The notes beneath the pieces are model-generated. The model was not told where the DNA came from. It did no database searches and saw nothing but the letters and a program-made list of their open reading frames with translations. A DNA stretch of 63,734 bases, taken from the NCBI GenBank assembly GCA_947463445.1, contig CANHRS010000007.1, positions 1-63,734 on the forward strand, in the 5' to 3' direction. The position numbers were made by a program, and so were the translations under genes. Each line of letters starts with the position of its first letter. Positions within the stretch are counted from its first letter, which is position 1. The DNA comes from Flavobacteriia bacterium. Its GTDB lineage: Bacteria; Bacteroidota; Bacteroidia; Flavobacteriales_D; Crocinitomicaceae. Of the stretch, positions 17,470 through 27,498 are shown one piece after another.

Positions 17470-18188
17470 AAAAATCTGAGATTCGTTTATTTTCTCTTTC
17501 TTTTTCTATATCAAACTCACAATTCATAAAAGAATTAAGATGTCTATCAAAAGAGTAAATGGTTAAATAGTACATTTCAAAATTTTCTATACACCCAGGT
17601 TTGATATAGTTAATTTCAGCATTTGTTAAATATTCATTTTTCCAAACTTCTGATTTATTAATTGTAAATTTTGTTACTTTTTTCCCATTAATAATTTTTT
17701 GACAATCAAATTCTTTTTTTAATTCTACAACACCTTTTCCATACTTTAATCTAATTATTTCTGTCAATTCTTGAGTAATATCACACGAAATATTTGATAA
17801 TGTGTCGTCATAAAAACTAAGTTTTAAATTAATAATTTCCACATCTGATATTTTTAACCCTTTTATGTTAAATGTTTTTCCTTTAGGACATTTAGGTGCA
17901 GTTGCAGGGCTTTCTGATATGTTTTGTTCGTTTTCTATAATCTGAGCAATTTTAACACTATTATCATCATTATTACCTAATCTAAAATATGAGTCGGTTT
18001 TTGCATCATTTATTATTTCTGAGGTCGTATTATATTTTTCTTCTAAAGATTTTATAATTTCAATAGTAGTTTTATCAATAATAAACTCTCCTAATTTATT
18101 GAAAACAGGTTTATTGTTTTGTTTGTGTGTTGTTTTGAGCAAATGAAAAATTTGCAGTCAAAAAAATTAATATTAGTATTTTGTTCAT
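17468..18188 (-). pseudogene. Secreted protein gene with a frameshift after the signal peptide
   Basis: ATG at 18188 opens a frame with an obvious signal peptide (MNKILILIFLTANFSFAQ) that stops after 25 codons at 18111. The long downstream frame, 224 codons, has only a TTG start at 18142 and no signal peptide. Removing one base, for example from the four-A run at 18117-18120 (minus strand), joins the two into a normal secreted protein of about 239 residues. The mature part is not recognised; it contains CPKGKTFNIKGLKISDVEII. Either a real frameshift, slippage or a sequencing error. Confidence 0.6.
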
Positions 18189-18199
18189 GTTTCTATTTT

Positions 18200-18400
18200 T
18201 TAAGAATCTTTTCCTTTTTGTTTTTTTAAAATGTATATCATATACACAAATAGTCCAAATACTATAATTCCTATAATTGAAAATAAAATATAATGTTTTA
18301 TTATATAAAGTATAACTTGTTTTATAAAATATAATATAATAATTAATATTCCTCCTATAACTACAAGCCCTTCTGGAATTCCGTCAATTTTTTTACCCAT
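18200..18400 (-). CDS. Small membrane protein, unknown
   Basis: 66 residues: a short charged start (MGKKIDGIPEG), two hydrophobic segments (about 12-30 and 38-57), and a Lys-rich C-terminus KKQKGKDS. No family recognised. It ends 11 bp before the ATG of the frameshifted secreted protein, so the two probably form one unit. Confidence 0.55.
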   Translation of the reverse strand: MGKKIDGIPEGLVVIGGILIIILYFIKQVILYIIKHYILFSIIGIIVFGLFVYMIYILKKQKGKDS

Positions 18401-18417
18401 TTTATTTATTTTATACC

Positions 18418-18450
18418 AAAAAACCCCAACTTTTCAGTCGGGGTTCTTTT
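18418..18450 (-). terminator. Intrinsic terminator downstream of tRNA-Cys
   Basis: AACCCC (18422-18427) pairs with GGGGTT (18440-18445). On the minus strand the stem is followed by five or more U. It lies 17 bp past the tRNA 3' end. A T-run on the other side could also serve plus-strand transcripts. Confidence 0.8.
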
Positions 18451-18461
18451 CACAAATTTGG

Positions 18462-18532
18462 AGGTCTCGAGCGGATTCGAACCGCTGTAGACGGTTTTGC
18501 AGACCGGTGCCTAGCCGCTCGGCCACAAGACC
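18462..18532 (-). tRNA. tRNA-Cys (anticodon GCA)
   Basis: The minus strand folds into a cloverleaf: acceptor GGTCTTG/CGAGACC, anticodon loop CTGCAAA with GCA, T-arm AGCGG-TTCGAAT-CCGCT, and U at the discriminator position as is usual for tRNA-Cys. 71 nt, CCA not encoded. A terminator follows. Confidence 0.97.
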
Positions 18533-18636
18533 ATTTTCGAATTACAAAGTTAATAAGATTTTTCTTTGGTGCAAATGGTATGAATATTTATTTTTTTATG
18601 TTTTCAGTCTGACTGAATTTAACTTCTAGTCTGACT

Positions 18637-18671
18637 GAGCGGAGTTGAAATTCAGACTTCGACTCCGCTCA
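18637..18671. repeat. Short hairpin repeat downstream of folB
   Basis: TGAGCGGAGTTGAA (18637-18650) and TTCGACTCCGCTCA (18658-18671) are nearly perfectly complementary. TCTGACTGA is repeated just upstream at 18608 and 18630. A degenerate relative (CTTCGACTTCGCTCA) is at about 58830. It may fold in folB transcripts. Confidence 0.6.
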
Positions 18672-18692
18672 ATTGGACTAAAATGTTTAGAA

Positions 18693-19046
18693 CTATCTCT
18701 CAATTATGATCGCAACATTCTCCACATCGCCGTTTATTGGAGGACAAATTTTGGTGATTTTGATACGCACTCCATCCAAGTTTTTTAATTCATTTTCCAA
18801 GCGAACCAAAATACGCTGACCAACATGTTCTATTAATTTACTTGGGATTGCCATTTCTTCTTTTACGATACGATTCACGTCTACATAATCTATCGTATCT
18901 TCCAAGGTATCTTCTTCTGCTGCCTTCTGAAAATTGGTTACCATATGTACATCCACTAAGTAATGACCACCAATTTTTGTTTCCTCAGGAAGACATCCAT
19001 GAAAGGCATAAATTTTAATTCCGTTTACTTCTATTGTGTGTTTCAT
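18693..19046 (-). CDS. folB: Dihydroneopterin aldolase (FolB)
   Basis: 117 residues, the usual size. Converts 7,8-dihydroneopterin to 6-hydroxymethyl-dihydropterin and glycolaldehyde in folate synthesis. The start MKHTIEVNGIKIYAFHGCLPEE carries the family FHGCLPEE motif. The conserved lysine region ITKICPPINGDVENVAI is at the C-terminus. Single gene, between tRNA-Cys and gltX. Confidence 0.9.
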   Translation of the reverse strand: MKHTIEVNGIKIYAFHGCLPEETKIGGHYLVDVHMVTNFQKAAEEDTLEDTIDYVDVNRIVKEEMAIPSKLIEHVGQRILVRLENELKNLDGVRIKITKICPPINGDVENVAIIIER

Positions 19047-19071
19047 TTTTTCTTTTTAGACCTTAGATTTT

Positions 19072-19228
19072 AGACCTCAGACGTGAGACTAATTTATTAT
19101 ATATTTTCTTTTTTCGGTTTCAATTTTTATTTAAAACTATCAATTAATATACCTCAATTTTTTCTATCTTTTTAATAGATATATTAATTTTATAATATAA
19201 ATTTTTACCAGTATTATGTCTGAGGTCT
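19072..19228. repeat. Inverted repeat between gltX and folB
   Basis: AGACCTCAGA (19072-19081) is the exact inverse of TCTGAGGTCT (19219-19228), with further related words (GTGAGACT, GTCTGAAGTCTC) beside them. The enclosed 137 bp are AT-rich without a gene. Likely a dispersed intergenic element. Confidence 0.5.
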
Positions 19229-19260
19229 TATGTCTGAAGTCTCAATTTTTCAAGTCTAAT

Positions 19261-20772
19261 TTACCCCAATTTTTCCACTCCAATTTTCATACGTTCGATC
19301 ACTTCTTCCTTTCCTAAAAAAGTGGCAATTTCAAACATACTTGGTCCCATTCCAACACCTGTCAATAACAATCTAAAAAGTGGAAGAACTGCTCCTATTC
19401 CTAAATTCTTTTCTGTTAAAAATGCTTTGAATGTTGCTTCGATGGTTGGTGCATCAAACGTAGAAATGCTTTCCAAAATGGTTGTCCACTCACCCATTAA
19501 TGCTGGTGAATTTTCGTTCCATTTTTTACTTACCGTTTGTGCATCAAATTCCGTAGGTCTAGCTAACAAATAAGCACCTTCTTTTAAGATGTCATCCGGG
19601 AAGGTAGCACGTTCTTTCATTAAACCACAAATAGCTGTTAATGTTTTTAAATCGTATTTTTCGGTTGAATTTTGCGAAATAATCTCTGCTAAGCGTTCAT
19701 TCGAAGTGATTTTCAAATGTTGTTGCTGGAACCATTTTGTCTTCTCAGCGTCGAATTTTGCACCTGCTTTTCCTACGCGTTCTAGGCTAAAAGCTTCCTC
19801 TAATTCTTCTAAAGAAAATAACTCTTGATGTGTTCCTGGGTTCCATCCAAGGAAGGCCAACATGTTAATAAATGCCTCTGGTAAATATCCTTTTTCACGG
19901 TAACCAGAATACAATTCTCCTTCGGATGTTGTCCAGTTTGTAGGGAACACCGGAAAGCCTAAACGGTCGCCATCACGCTTCGATAATTTACCATTTCCAT
20001 CCGGACGAAGTAATAAAGGTAGGTGTGCAAATTTTGGACAATCCCATCCAAATGCTTCGTATAATAATACGTGTAAAGGAGCAGATGGTAACCACTCTTC
20101 TCCACGAATCACATGACTAATTTCCATCAAATGATCGTCCACAATATTTGCTAAATGGTAGGTAGGCATACCATCACTTTTGAACAAAACTTTATCGTCC
20201 AAATTGTTTGTATTTACCAATACCCATCCACGGATAATATCCTCAAAACGCACGTCGTGATTACGTGGCATTTTCATACGAATCACATATTGATCTCCTG
20301 CCTCTAATCTACGTTGAACTTCATCTGCAGGAAGTGTCAAAGAGTTCTTTAATGACGCTCTTGTTACACTATTATATTGCCAGTTCGGCATACCCATTTC
20401 TTTCGCTTGCTCACGAACTTTGTCTAACTCTTCAGGAGTATCAAATGCATAATATGCTTTGTCATTTGCAACCAACTCTTCCGCATATGGACGATACATT
20501 GCTTTACGCTCGGATTGAACATACGGTCCATAGTTACCTCCAATTCCTGGTCCTTCAGTAGGATTTATTCCACACCAGTTTAAGGCATCCATAATATAGT
20601 CTTGTGCACCCTCCACGAAACGTGTTTGATCGGTATCTTCTACACGAAGAATGAATGTTCCATTGTTCTTTTTAGCGAACAAATAATTATATAAAGCAGT
20701 ACGAACTCCACCCATATGTAATGGTCCTGTTGGAGACGGTGCAAATCTTACGCGAACTGGTTTTTCTGACAT
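19261..20772 (-). CDS. gltX: Glutamyl-tRNA synthetase
   Basis: A class I synthetase that charges tRNA-Glu. The HIGH-type motif is in APSPTGPLHMGG near the N-terminus and the KMSKS-type motif is GKLSKRDGD. 503 residues from the ATG at 20772. The open frame reaches 20790 through a TTG, but that lies inside the predicted promoter, so the ATG is preferred. Confidence 0.95.
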   Translation of the reverse strand: MSEKPVRVRFAPSPTGPLHMGGVRTALYNYLFAKKNNGTFILRVEDTDQTRFVEGAQDYIMDALNWCGINPTEGPGIGGNYGPYVQSERKAMYRPYAEELVANDKAYYAFDTPEELDKVREQAKEMGMPNWQYNSVTRASLKNSLTLPADEVQRRLEAGDQYVIRMKMPRNHDVRFEDIIRGWVLVNTNNLDDKVLFKSDGMPTYHLANIVDDHLMEISHVIRGEEWLPSAPLHVLLYEAFGWDCPKFAHLPLLLRPDGNGKLSKRDGDRLGFPVFPTNWTTSEGELYSGYREKGYLPEAFINMLAFLGWNPGTHQELFSLEELEEAFSLERVGKAGAKFDAEKTKWFQQQHLKITSNERLAEIISQNSTEKYDLKTLTAICGLMKERATFPDDILKEGAYLLARPTEFDAQTVSKKWNENSPALMGEWTTILESISTFDAPTIEATFKAFLTEKNLGIGAVLPLFRLLLTGVGMGPSMFEIATFLGKEEVIERMKIGVEKLG

Positions 20773-20787
20773 TTTTTTAATTTTTGA

Positions 20788-20795
20788 CAAAGATA
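20788..20795 (-). promoter_or_regulatory. Predicted -7 element of gltX
   Basis: TATCTTTG on the minus strand fits TAnnTTTG and lies 15 bp before the chosen ATG, predicting a very short leader. Confidence 0.55.
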
Positions 20796-20800
20796 ATTTT

Positions 20801-21283
20801 TTTTAACCATTAAGAAATTTAGGTCTTATTTATGTGTATAACGTATATAGAAAATTAAAGTTTCTTTTCTATTGTTAACTATGCTTAATGAATTTTTCAT
20901 CTAATTTCCATCCTCTTTTTTTCTTAATTTATAAATGGTAATTTTCACAATAGTTACTTGTTTTAACCATTAAGAAATTTAGGACGTATTCATGTTTGTA
21001 ATCTATATAGAAAATTAAGTTTTCTTTTCAATCGCAAAGCGATTCTAAATGAATCTTTTATCCTTTTCTACTCACCCTTCGTATCTTAATTTCTAAATGG
21101 TAATTTTCACAATAGTTACTTGTTTTAACCATTAAGAAATTTAGGACGTATTTTAGGTGTGTAATGTATATAGAAAATTAAGTTTACTTTTCAATCGCAA
21201 AGCGATTCTAAATGAATCTATTCCCTTTTACCCACACCCTTCGTATCTTAATTTCTCCATATTCTTAATGGTATAATTCACTC
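20801..21283. repeat. Three tandem ~160-bp repeats with internal inverted repeats
   Basis: TTTTAACCATTAAGAAATTT begins at 20801, 20961 and 21123, giving periods of 160 and 162 bp. Units 2 and 3 share long identical blocks, including CAATCGCAAAGCGATTCTAA, while unit 1 is more diverged. Each unit starts with ACCATTAAGAAATT and ends with a near-inverse (AATTTCTAAATGGT in units 1-2, degenerate in unit 3). A TTATACACA DnaA-box word lies in unit 1 (20833-20841, minus). The array fills the gap between divergent gltX and the DUF4175 gene. 21284-21373 holds only a short CTGAGGTTCTCGATGAG hairpin-like piece. Confidence 0.85.
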
Positions 21284-21373
21284 AACCGTCATTAAGTTTA
21301 CCCTGAGGTTCTCGATGAGTCACTCCTTACTCGTCACTTTTTTATATCTTAGTGCATTGTTCACATTTTTACT

Positions 21374-24300
21374 ATGAATTCATACGAATTACTACTAAAC
21401 CAAATAGATGCGTTTATTCGTAAATACTATAAAAACCAGCTTTTAAAAGGCTTGTTTTTAACCTTTTTAGTTCTTTTTATTTCCTTTTTATTGGTCACTC
21501 TTCTAGAGTATTTTGGGAGATTTAATTCTATAATACGGGCAATTCTATTTTTTTCTTTTATACTAGTTAACACTTTTCTTTTTTACACCTATTTAGTAAT
21601 TCCATTATTTAAACTCTTTTCTTTCGGAAAGCGTATTTCTCATAAGCAAGCTGCTGTAATCATTGGTGATTTTTTCCCGCAAATTTCAGATCGTTTATTG
21701 AATACCATTCAATTACATGATACTTTAGCTATAGAAGGTGGAAATTATGTATTAATAAAAGCAAGTATTAATCAACGTTCACAAACAATTTCTGCAATTC
21801 CTTTTTTACAAGGGATTGATTTAAAAAAGAATTTGGTCTATTTTAAGTATTTAGGTCCTGTTTTCCTGCTATTTATAGCAATTGCTGTTTTTTCCCCAAG
21901 TATTATAACACAAGGCAGTAAACGTGTTGTGAATTATTCGAAAGAATTCAAAATGGAGGCACCATTTGATTTTATTCCTATTAATTTTCAAAATACAGTT
22001 GCAGAAGGAGAAGATGTTCGGATTGAAGTAAAAACGATAGGAGATGTTTTACCAGAGAAAGTATATTTAGTTAGTTCGACAGGTAAATACTTGATGCATA
22101 AGTCTTCTAGAGTTTTAAATGTGTATAGTATTCCACGTATTTCTAAGAATTTAGATTTTCATTTCGAAGCGAATGGCTTTACTAGTAATACGTATCACAT
22201 GGAAATGTTGCCAAAGTCTGCCATAGGTACATTTGATGCTTTTTTACACTATCCTACATATATAGGAAAGAAAGATGTTTTGGTACAAAATGCGGGTGAT
22301 CTGGAAGTACCTGAAGGAACAGTAATTACTTGGAAAGTAAAGTCAAAAAATACGGAATTAATTACGATGGATTGGAAGGATGATCGTGATTATTTCAAAG
22401 AAATGGATTTTCAATTATCGAAACGATTTATACATTCTAAAAATCTTACGGTTTTGCTTAAAAATCCACGTTTACTTAAGATTGATTCGCTAAATTATGC
22501 GATTCGTGTAGTAAAAGATGGACAACCAGCAATTCAGGTCCGAGAACAAAAAGATACGATATCGGATGCAATTCGTTTTTTTGATGGTTTAATATCAGAT
22601 GATTATGGCTTACGTAAGTTGCAATTTGTATATACCATCTTTTCTACAGAAGGTAAACCGATTACTAAAAAAGTAGATGTGTTTAATCCCGGAGGTACAG
22701 AGATGCAATTTTCACATGTTGTTGACTTTAGACGCGAAAATTTGAATTTAAATGACCGTATCGAATACTATTTTGAAGTATCTGATAATGATGGTGTAAA
22801 TGGCTCTAAAACTACAAAATCAGAGGTTTTTAACTATAAACTACCTTCACTTTCTGTTTTAAATGAAATTCGTGATCAAAAGCAAGAAAATGTGCGTGAA
22901 AATCTATCCAAATTATTTGATAAAGCTAAAAAGTTTGAAAAAGATGTGGATCGTTTGAAAAAGGATTTGATGAATGAGAAAACATCCGAATGGAATAAGA
23001 TTAATCAAGTGCAACAGTTAAAAGCACAGCAAAAAGCGATTGAGAACGAACTGCAGTCTACCCAACAACAGTTACAAGAAAGTCTAGAGGAAAAAAATCA
23101 GTTATCAGAATTGGATAAGGAATTACTTGAAAAACAAGAGCTTATACAGGAATTGTTAGATAAAGTTATGGATGATGAATTAAAAGAATTACTAAGTAAG
23201 TTAGAGGAGCTTTTAAAGTCGGAGGATAAAGAACAATTGGATAAAAAAATGAGCAAATTAGAGTCTAAATCGGAAGACATGCAAAAGCAATTAGATCGAA
23301 GTATAGAAATGCTTAAAAAAATGCAATTAAATGAAAAAATAGATGATATTGAGAAAGAATTAAAGTCATTAGCCGATGAACAAGAAAAGCTAAAAGATAA
23401 ATTACAAGAAGAAAAGATTTCTGATAATAAGGCTGTAGAGAAACAAGAAGAGATCAATAAGAAATTCGATCAATTGAAGGAGGATATGAAAGAGATGGAA
23501 AAATTGAATGAATCTCTTACAGATCCTATGAAATTGGGCGATAATGAGGATGAAAAAAAATCCATTTCAGATGAATTAAAAGATGCAAAAGAGAATTTGG
23601 ATAAAGGAAGTGAAAAGAAAGCTGCTGCAAATCAACAAAAAGCTGCAAATCAGATGCAAAAACTCGCTAAAGAGTTAGATAAAAAGCAAGAAGAGTCTAA
23701 TAAAGAAGATCAAGGAGAAGACATGAATACAACGCGTGCTTTACTTGAAAATTTGATGTCTATTTCATTTCGTCAGGAAGATATATTACTTGAATTTGAT
23801 AAAGTGTCGCTAACAGACCCATATTACCGTAAATTAGGCCGTTTACAACGCTCTCTCATGGACGAAATGAAAATGGTGGAGGATAGTTTGTCTTTGTTAG
23901 CTAAACGTCAACCTAAGATTGCTTCTTTTGTGGATAAGGAGTTGCGGGATATTAAAACGAGTTTTGAACAAGCTATTGAAGCGGTTGATGAGCATCAAAA
24001 GCGCGACATATCTACAAGTCTACAGTTCGCAATGACTGGTATCAATAACCTAGCGTTGATGTTGAATGAATCCTTGCAGCAAATGCAACAAGACATGAAA
24101 GGTTCAGGGGAAGGTAATGGTTCCTGCCCTAAACCTAAGCCTGGCGCTAAAGGCGCTTCAGGTATGGACGCTAAGTCTATGAAAGACATGCTTAAAAAAC
24201 AGTTAGAAAAGCTTGAAAAAGGCCAAAAAGAAGGCGGTAAAAAACCTGGAGATAAACCTGGAAATGGTTTAGAAGGTTTAGGTGGTAAAGAGTTGGCACA

Positions 24301-24703
24301 TATGGCTGCGCAACAATCACAATTGCGTCAAAAATTAGATCAATTACGCAAAGAAATGAATAAGGATGGAAAAGGTACTGGTAACCAGTTAAATCCTTTA
24401 ATTAAATCACTAGAACAACAAGAAAAGGATTTGGTTAACCGTAACAAAAACGCTGATTTAGTCAAACGTCAAAAAGATATTTTAACACGCTTATTAGAGA
24501 GTGAAGAAGCGCTACGTGAAAGAGGTTTTGATGAAAAACGTGAATCAAAATCTGGAAAAAATTATAATTCTAGTAACCTTAAATCGATTAATCAGTATAA
24601 CCAAGAAAAAGTAAAACAAGTGGAGTTACTTCGATCCTTGGAACCTGATTATCGTAAGTATTATAAGGATAAGGCAAGTAGTTATTTCAACGAGGTTTTA
24701 TAA
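21374..24703 (+). CDS. DUF4175-family large membrane/coiled-coil protein
   Basis: 1109 residues. Three hydrophobic segments lie near the N-terminus (about 23-45, 50-75 and 157-177). A beta-rich region follows to about 490. Long coiled coils rich in Lys/Glu/Gln run to about 800 (QQQLQESLEEKNQLSELDKE and similar). A Gly/Lys-rich linker with KPKPGAKGASGMD and GDKPGNGLEGLGG comes next, then a C-terminal helical part. This order matches DUF4175 proteins of Bacteroidota, whose function is unknown. It heads a rightward cluster with the ATPase, ybeY and mnmG. Confidence 0.85.
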   Translation: MNSYELLLNQIDAFIRKYYKNQLLKGLFLTFLVLFISFLLVTLLEYFGRFNSIIRAILFFSFILVNTFLFYTYLVIPLFKLFSFGKRISHKQAAVIIGDFFPQISDRLLNTIQLHDTLAIEGGNYVLIKASINQRSQTISAIPFLQGIDLKKNLVYFKYLGPVFLLFIAIAVFSPSIITQGSKRVVNYSKEFKMEAPFDFIPINFQNTVAEGEDVRIEVKTIGDVLPEKVYLVSSTGKYLMHKSSRVLNVYSIPRISKNLDFHFEANGFTSNTYHMEMLPKSAIGTFDAFLHYPTYIGKKDVLVQNAGDLEVPEGTVITWKVKSKNTELITMDWKDDRDYFKEMDFQLSKRFIHSKNLTVLLKNPRLLKIDSLNYAIRVVKDGQPAIQVREQKDTISDAIRFFDGLISDDYGLRKLQFVYTIFSTEGKPITKKVDVFNPGGTEMQFSHVVDFRRENLNLNDRIEYYFEVSDNDGVNGSKTTKSEVFNYKLPSLSVLNEIRDQKQENVRENLSKLFDKAKKFEKDVDRLKKDLMNEKTSEWNKINQVQQLKAQQKAIENELQSTQQQLQESLEEKNQLSELDKELLEKQELIQELLDKVMDDELKELLSKLEELLKSEDKEQLDKKMSKLESKSEDMQKQLDRSIEMLKKMQLNEKIDDIEKELKSLADEQEKLKDKLQEEKISDNKAVEKQEEINKKFDQLKEDMKEMEKLNESLTDPMKLGDNEDEKKSISDELKDAKENLDKGSEKKAAANQQKAANQMQKLAKELDKKQEESNKEDQGEDMNTTRALLENLMSISFRQEDILLEFDKVSLTDPYYRKLGRLQRSLMDEMKMVEDSLSLLAKRQPKIASFVDKELRDIKTSFEQAIEAVDEHQKRDISTSLQFAMTGINNLALMLNESLQQMQQDMKGSGEGNGSCPKPKPGAKGASGMDAKSMKDMLKKQLEKLEKGQKEGGKKPGDKPGNGLEGLGGKELAHMAAQQSQLRQKLDQLRKEMNKDGKGTGNQLNPLIKSLEQQEKDLVNRNKNADLVKRQKDILTRLLESEEALRERGFDEKRESKSGKNYNSSNLKSINQYNQEKVKQVELLRSLEPDYRKYYKDKASSYFNEVL

Positions 24704-24757
24704 CATTTTTATAATTATTGGATCATTCTAAGGATTGTCCAAGCAATAAATAATAAA

Positions 24758-25168
24758 ATGAGTAATACAGCTGTAATAGAAAGACTAGTCATACCATCTG
24801 ATTTATCCAATGTTTCTTTGGTTGAATCACTGATTGATAAGGTGTGTGCTGATTTAAGTATCCATGAAGATTTGTATGGTAATGTTTTGATTGCTGTTAC
24901 TGAAGCTGTTAATAATGCCATTATCCATGGTAATACATTCAATGTTGAGAAATCTGTTACTGTTGAGGTCATAAAGGAAGAGCAATCATTTTCTTTTCGT
25001 GTTATGGATGAAGGTAATGGTTTTGATTTTATGCATTTACCAGATCCAACATCTCCTGAAAATATTGAGAAAGAAAATGGTAGAGGAATATTTCTAATTC
25101 AAAATTTATCGGATTCTCTTTCTTTTGAAAGTAATGGTAAAATTGCTGTAATTACTTTCGATAAATAA
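24758..25168 (+). CDS. ATP-binding protein, anti-sigma-factor (RsbW/SpoIIAB) type
   Basis: 136 residues forming a single GHKL ATPase domain. The N-box is VTEAVNNAIIHGN, the G1 box DEGNGFDF and the G2 box NGRGIFLI. Related proteins are serine kinases that bind sigma factors or antagonists. No sigma factor or antagonist is nearby, so the partner is unknown. The gene stop is followed after one base by ybeY. Confidence 0.85.
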   Translation: MSNTAVIERLVIPSDLSNVSLVESLIDKVCADLSIHEDLYGNVLIAVTEAVNNAIIHGNTFNVEKSVTVEVIKEEQSFSFRVMDEGNGFDFMHLPDPTSPENIEKENGRGIFLIQNLSDSLSFESNGKIAVITFDK

Positions 25169-25169
25169 T

Positions 25170-25589
25170 ATGCTTGAAGTAGTATTTGAAGATGTATCAC
25201 CTTTCGAATTAGAGGAATCTTTTTTGTCTAATTGGTACTCTAAAGTTTGTTTACAAGAGGACAAAGAACTTGGTGATTTAACTATTATTTTTTGTTCAGA
25301 TACATATTTGTTAGATTTAAATCGTCAACATTTAGATCATGATTATTTTACGGATATTATCACGTTTGATTATTCCGATTTTCCTGTTGTCTCAGGTGAT
25401 TTATTTATAAGTGTTGATCGGGTTAAAGAAAATGCTTTTGATTTCAAGGTTTCTTTTGAGCATGAATTACACAGAGTAATCATTCATGGTTTCTTACATT
25501 TGTGTGGTTATTTGGATAAGTCTGAAGAGGACGAGTTAATTATGCGTTCTAAAGAAAATCAAGCTTTGAGTTTGATTGGTTTCAAATAA
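25170..25589 (+). CDS. ybeY: Endoribonuclease YbeY
   Basis: 139 residues, typical. A zinc-dependent RNase for 16S rRNA maturation and ribosome quality control. The metal motif H-x3-H-x5-(D/H) appears as HGFLHLCGYLDKSEEDE. The central TDIITFDYS is also characteristic. It is tightly linked to the preceding ATPase gene and followed by a parS-like site. Confidence 0.93.
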   Translation: MLEVVFEDVSPFELEESFLSNWYSKVCLQEDKELGDLTIIFCSDTYLLDLNRQHLDHDYFTDIITFDYSDFPVVSGDLFISVDRVKENAFDFKVSFEHELHRVIIHGFLHLCGYLDKSEEDELIMRSKENQALSLIGFK

Positions 25590-25600
25590 TTCGTTTTTTT

Positions 25601-25616
25601 GTTCCACGTGAAACAT
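25601..25616. promoter_or_regulatory. parS-like ParB-binding site 1
   Basis: TGTTCCACGTGAAACA fits the bacterial parS consensus TGTTnCACGTGAAACA at every position. It lies between ybeY and mnmG, 8 bp before the mnmG ATG. ParB bound here would load the partition complex. Confidence 0.85.
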
Positions 25617-25623
25617 TTTCATA

Positions 25624-27498
25624 ATGCTAAAAAAATATGATGTCATTGTAGTTGGTGGTGGTCATGCTGGTTGTGAAGCTGCAAATGCTGCTGCTAAACT
25701 TGGTTCTTCTGTCTTGTTGATTACAATGAATATGAATACCATTGCTCAAATGAGTTGTAATCCTGCTATGGGTGGTGTTGCAAAAGGTCAGATTGTTCGT
25801 GAGATTGATGCGCTCGGTGGAGGTAGTGGTATTGTTAGTGATTTAAGTGCTATTCAATTTCGAATGTTGAATATGTCCAAGGGTCCTGCAATGTGGTCTC
25901 CTCGAACGCAAAACGACCGTATGCGTTTTGCGGAAGAGTGGCGTTTGATGTTAGAACGCAATCCTAATGTCGATTTTTGGCAAGATATGACTACTGGTCT
26001 TCTTGTTGAGAGTGGAAAGATTCTTGGTGTTAAAACTGGTTTAGGTATTTCAATCTATGCGGATTCTGTTGTTTTAACGAATGGAACATTTCTTAATGGT
26101 TTAATTCACTTAGGTGAAAAACAATTTGGTGGAGGTCGTGTTGCTGAAAGTGCTTCTACTGGTATAACGGAAGATTTAATTAAATTAGGTTTTGAGTCTG
26201 GTCGAATGAAGACTGGTACTCCTCCCCGATTAGACGGTAGGTCTTTAGATTATTCTAAGTTTGAATTACAAGATGGTGATACTATTCCTTCCAAGTTTAG
26301 TTATTCTAAAACCACAAAGCCTTTGGAAAAACAACACGCTTGTCATGTTGCTTATACAAATATAGATACGCATACGATGTTACGAACTGGCTTTGATCGT
26401 TCTCCTATGTTTAATGGAGCTATTCAAAGTACTGGTCCTCGATATTGTCCAAGTATTGAAGATAAGATTAATCGTTTTACTGAAAGAGATCGTCATCAAT
26501 TATTCATTGAACCTGAGGGTTGGAATACTGTTGAGATATATTTAAATGGTTTTAGTACTTCTTTACCTGAAGAAGTTCAATTAGCTGCTTTAAAAACTAT
26601 TCCTGGTTTTGAATATGTCAAAATGTTTAGACCTGGTTATGCTATTGAATATGATTACTTCCCTCCTACTCAACTTAAGCATACCTTAGAAACTAAGTTA
26701 GTAGATGGTTTGTATTTTGCAGGTCAAATTAATGGAACTACAGGATATGAAGAAGCTGCTTGTCAGGGTTTGATGGCTGGTATTAATGCTTCACGAAAAG
26801 TTCAAAATAAAGATCCTTTTATCTTATCACGTTCTGAAGCTTATATTGGTGTTCTTATTGATGATTTAATTACAAAAGGAACCAAAGAACCTTACCGTAT
26901 GTTTACTAGTCGTGCTGAATATCGTATTCTTTTGCGTCAAGATAATGCGGATATTCGTTTAACTCCTCTTGGACATGCTATAGGTTTGGCAGATGATGAT
27001 GCTTTACGTCGTGTTGAGTTAAAAAATGCTGGTGTTGTTAAGTTGAAAGAAATTTTAAAATCTACTGGTGTTAAACCTGAGCTCGCAAATCCAATCTTAA
27101 ATTCTGTTGATAGTACTTCTTTGTCTCAACAAGTTAAAGCTAATACGCTTTTGATTCGTCCGAATGTTACCTTAGATTTAGTTTCTCAAATGAATTCTGA
27201 AATTAAAGATGTTATTCACGAATTGTCATTTATTCATGATGAAATATCGGTTCAAACAGAGGTTCAGATGAAGTATGAGGGTTATATTCAGAGAGAACAA
27301 GATATGGCTTTAAAAATGCATAAATTGGATGAATTGACTATACCTGATGATATAGATTATAGTCAACTTTCTAGCATTTCTTTAGAAGCAAGAGAGAAAT
27401 TTAATGCAATCAGACCAGTTACCATTGGTCATGCTTCTCGTATTAGTGGGGTATCACCTAGTGATATATCTGTTTTATTAATTTATTTAGGGAGATAG
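25624..27498 (+). CDS. mnmG: tRNA uridine-5-carboxymethylaminomethyl modification enzyme MnmG
   Basis: 624 residues. The FAD-binding subunit that, with MnmE, modifies U34 of tRNAs. N-terminal [19 protein letters not shown] is the dinucleotide-binding motif. Family signatures [17 protein letters not shown] and [21 protein letters not shown] are present, as is the C-terminal [14 protein letters not shown]. Historically called gidA because it often lies near the origin, and here it is flanked on both sides by parS-like sites. mnmE is not in the window. Confidence 0.97.
   Translation: MLKKYDVIVVGGGHAGCEAANAAAKLGSSVLLITMNMNTIAQMSCNPAMGGVAKGQIVREIDALGGGSGIVSDLSAIQFRMLNMSKGPAMWSPRTQNDRMRFAEEWRLMLERNPNVDFWQDMTTGLLVESGKILGVKTGLGISIYADSVVLTNGTFLNGLIHLGEKQFGGGRVAESASTGITEDLIKLGFESGRMKTGTPPRLDGRSLDYSKFELQDGDTIPSKFSYSKTTKPLEKQHACHVAYTNIDTHTMLRTGFDRSPMFNGAIQSTGPRYCPSIEDKINRFTERDRHQLFIEPEGWNTVEIYLNGFSTSLPEEVQLAALKTIPGFEYVKMFRPGYAIEYDYFPPTQLKHTLETKLVDGLYFAGQINGTTGYEEAACQGLMAGINASRKVQNKDPFILSRSEAYIGVLIDDLITKGTKEPYRMFTSRAEYRILLRQDNADIRLTPLGHAIGLADDDALRRVELKNAGVVKLKEILKSTGVKPELANPILNSVDSTSLSQQVKANTLLIRPNVTLDLVSQMNSEIKDVIHELSFIHDEISVQTEVQMKYEGYIQREQDMALKMHKLDELTIPDDIDYSQLSSISLEAREKFNAIRPVTIGHASRISGVSPSDISVLLIYLGR

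Noticed and set aside
23098-23457. Serine-rich 119-codon minus-strand ORF
   Set aside because: Mirror of the Lys/Glu/Leu-rich coiled coil of the DUF4175 gene; low-complexity antisense translation.
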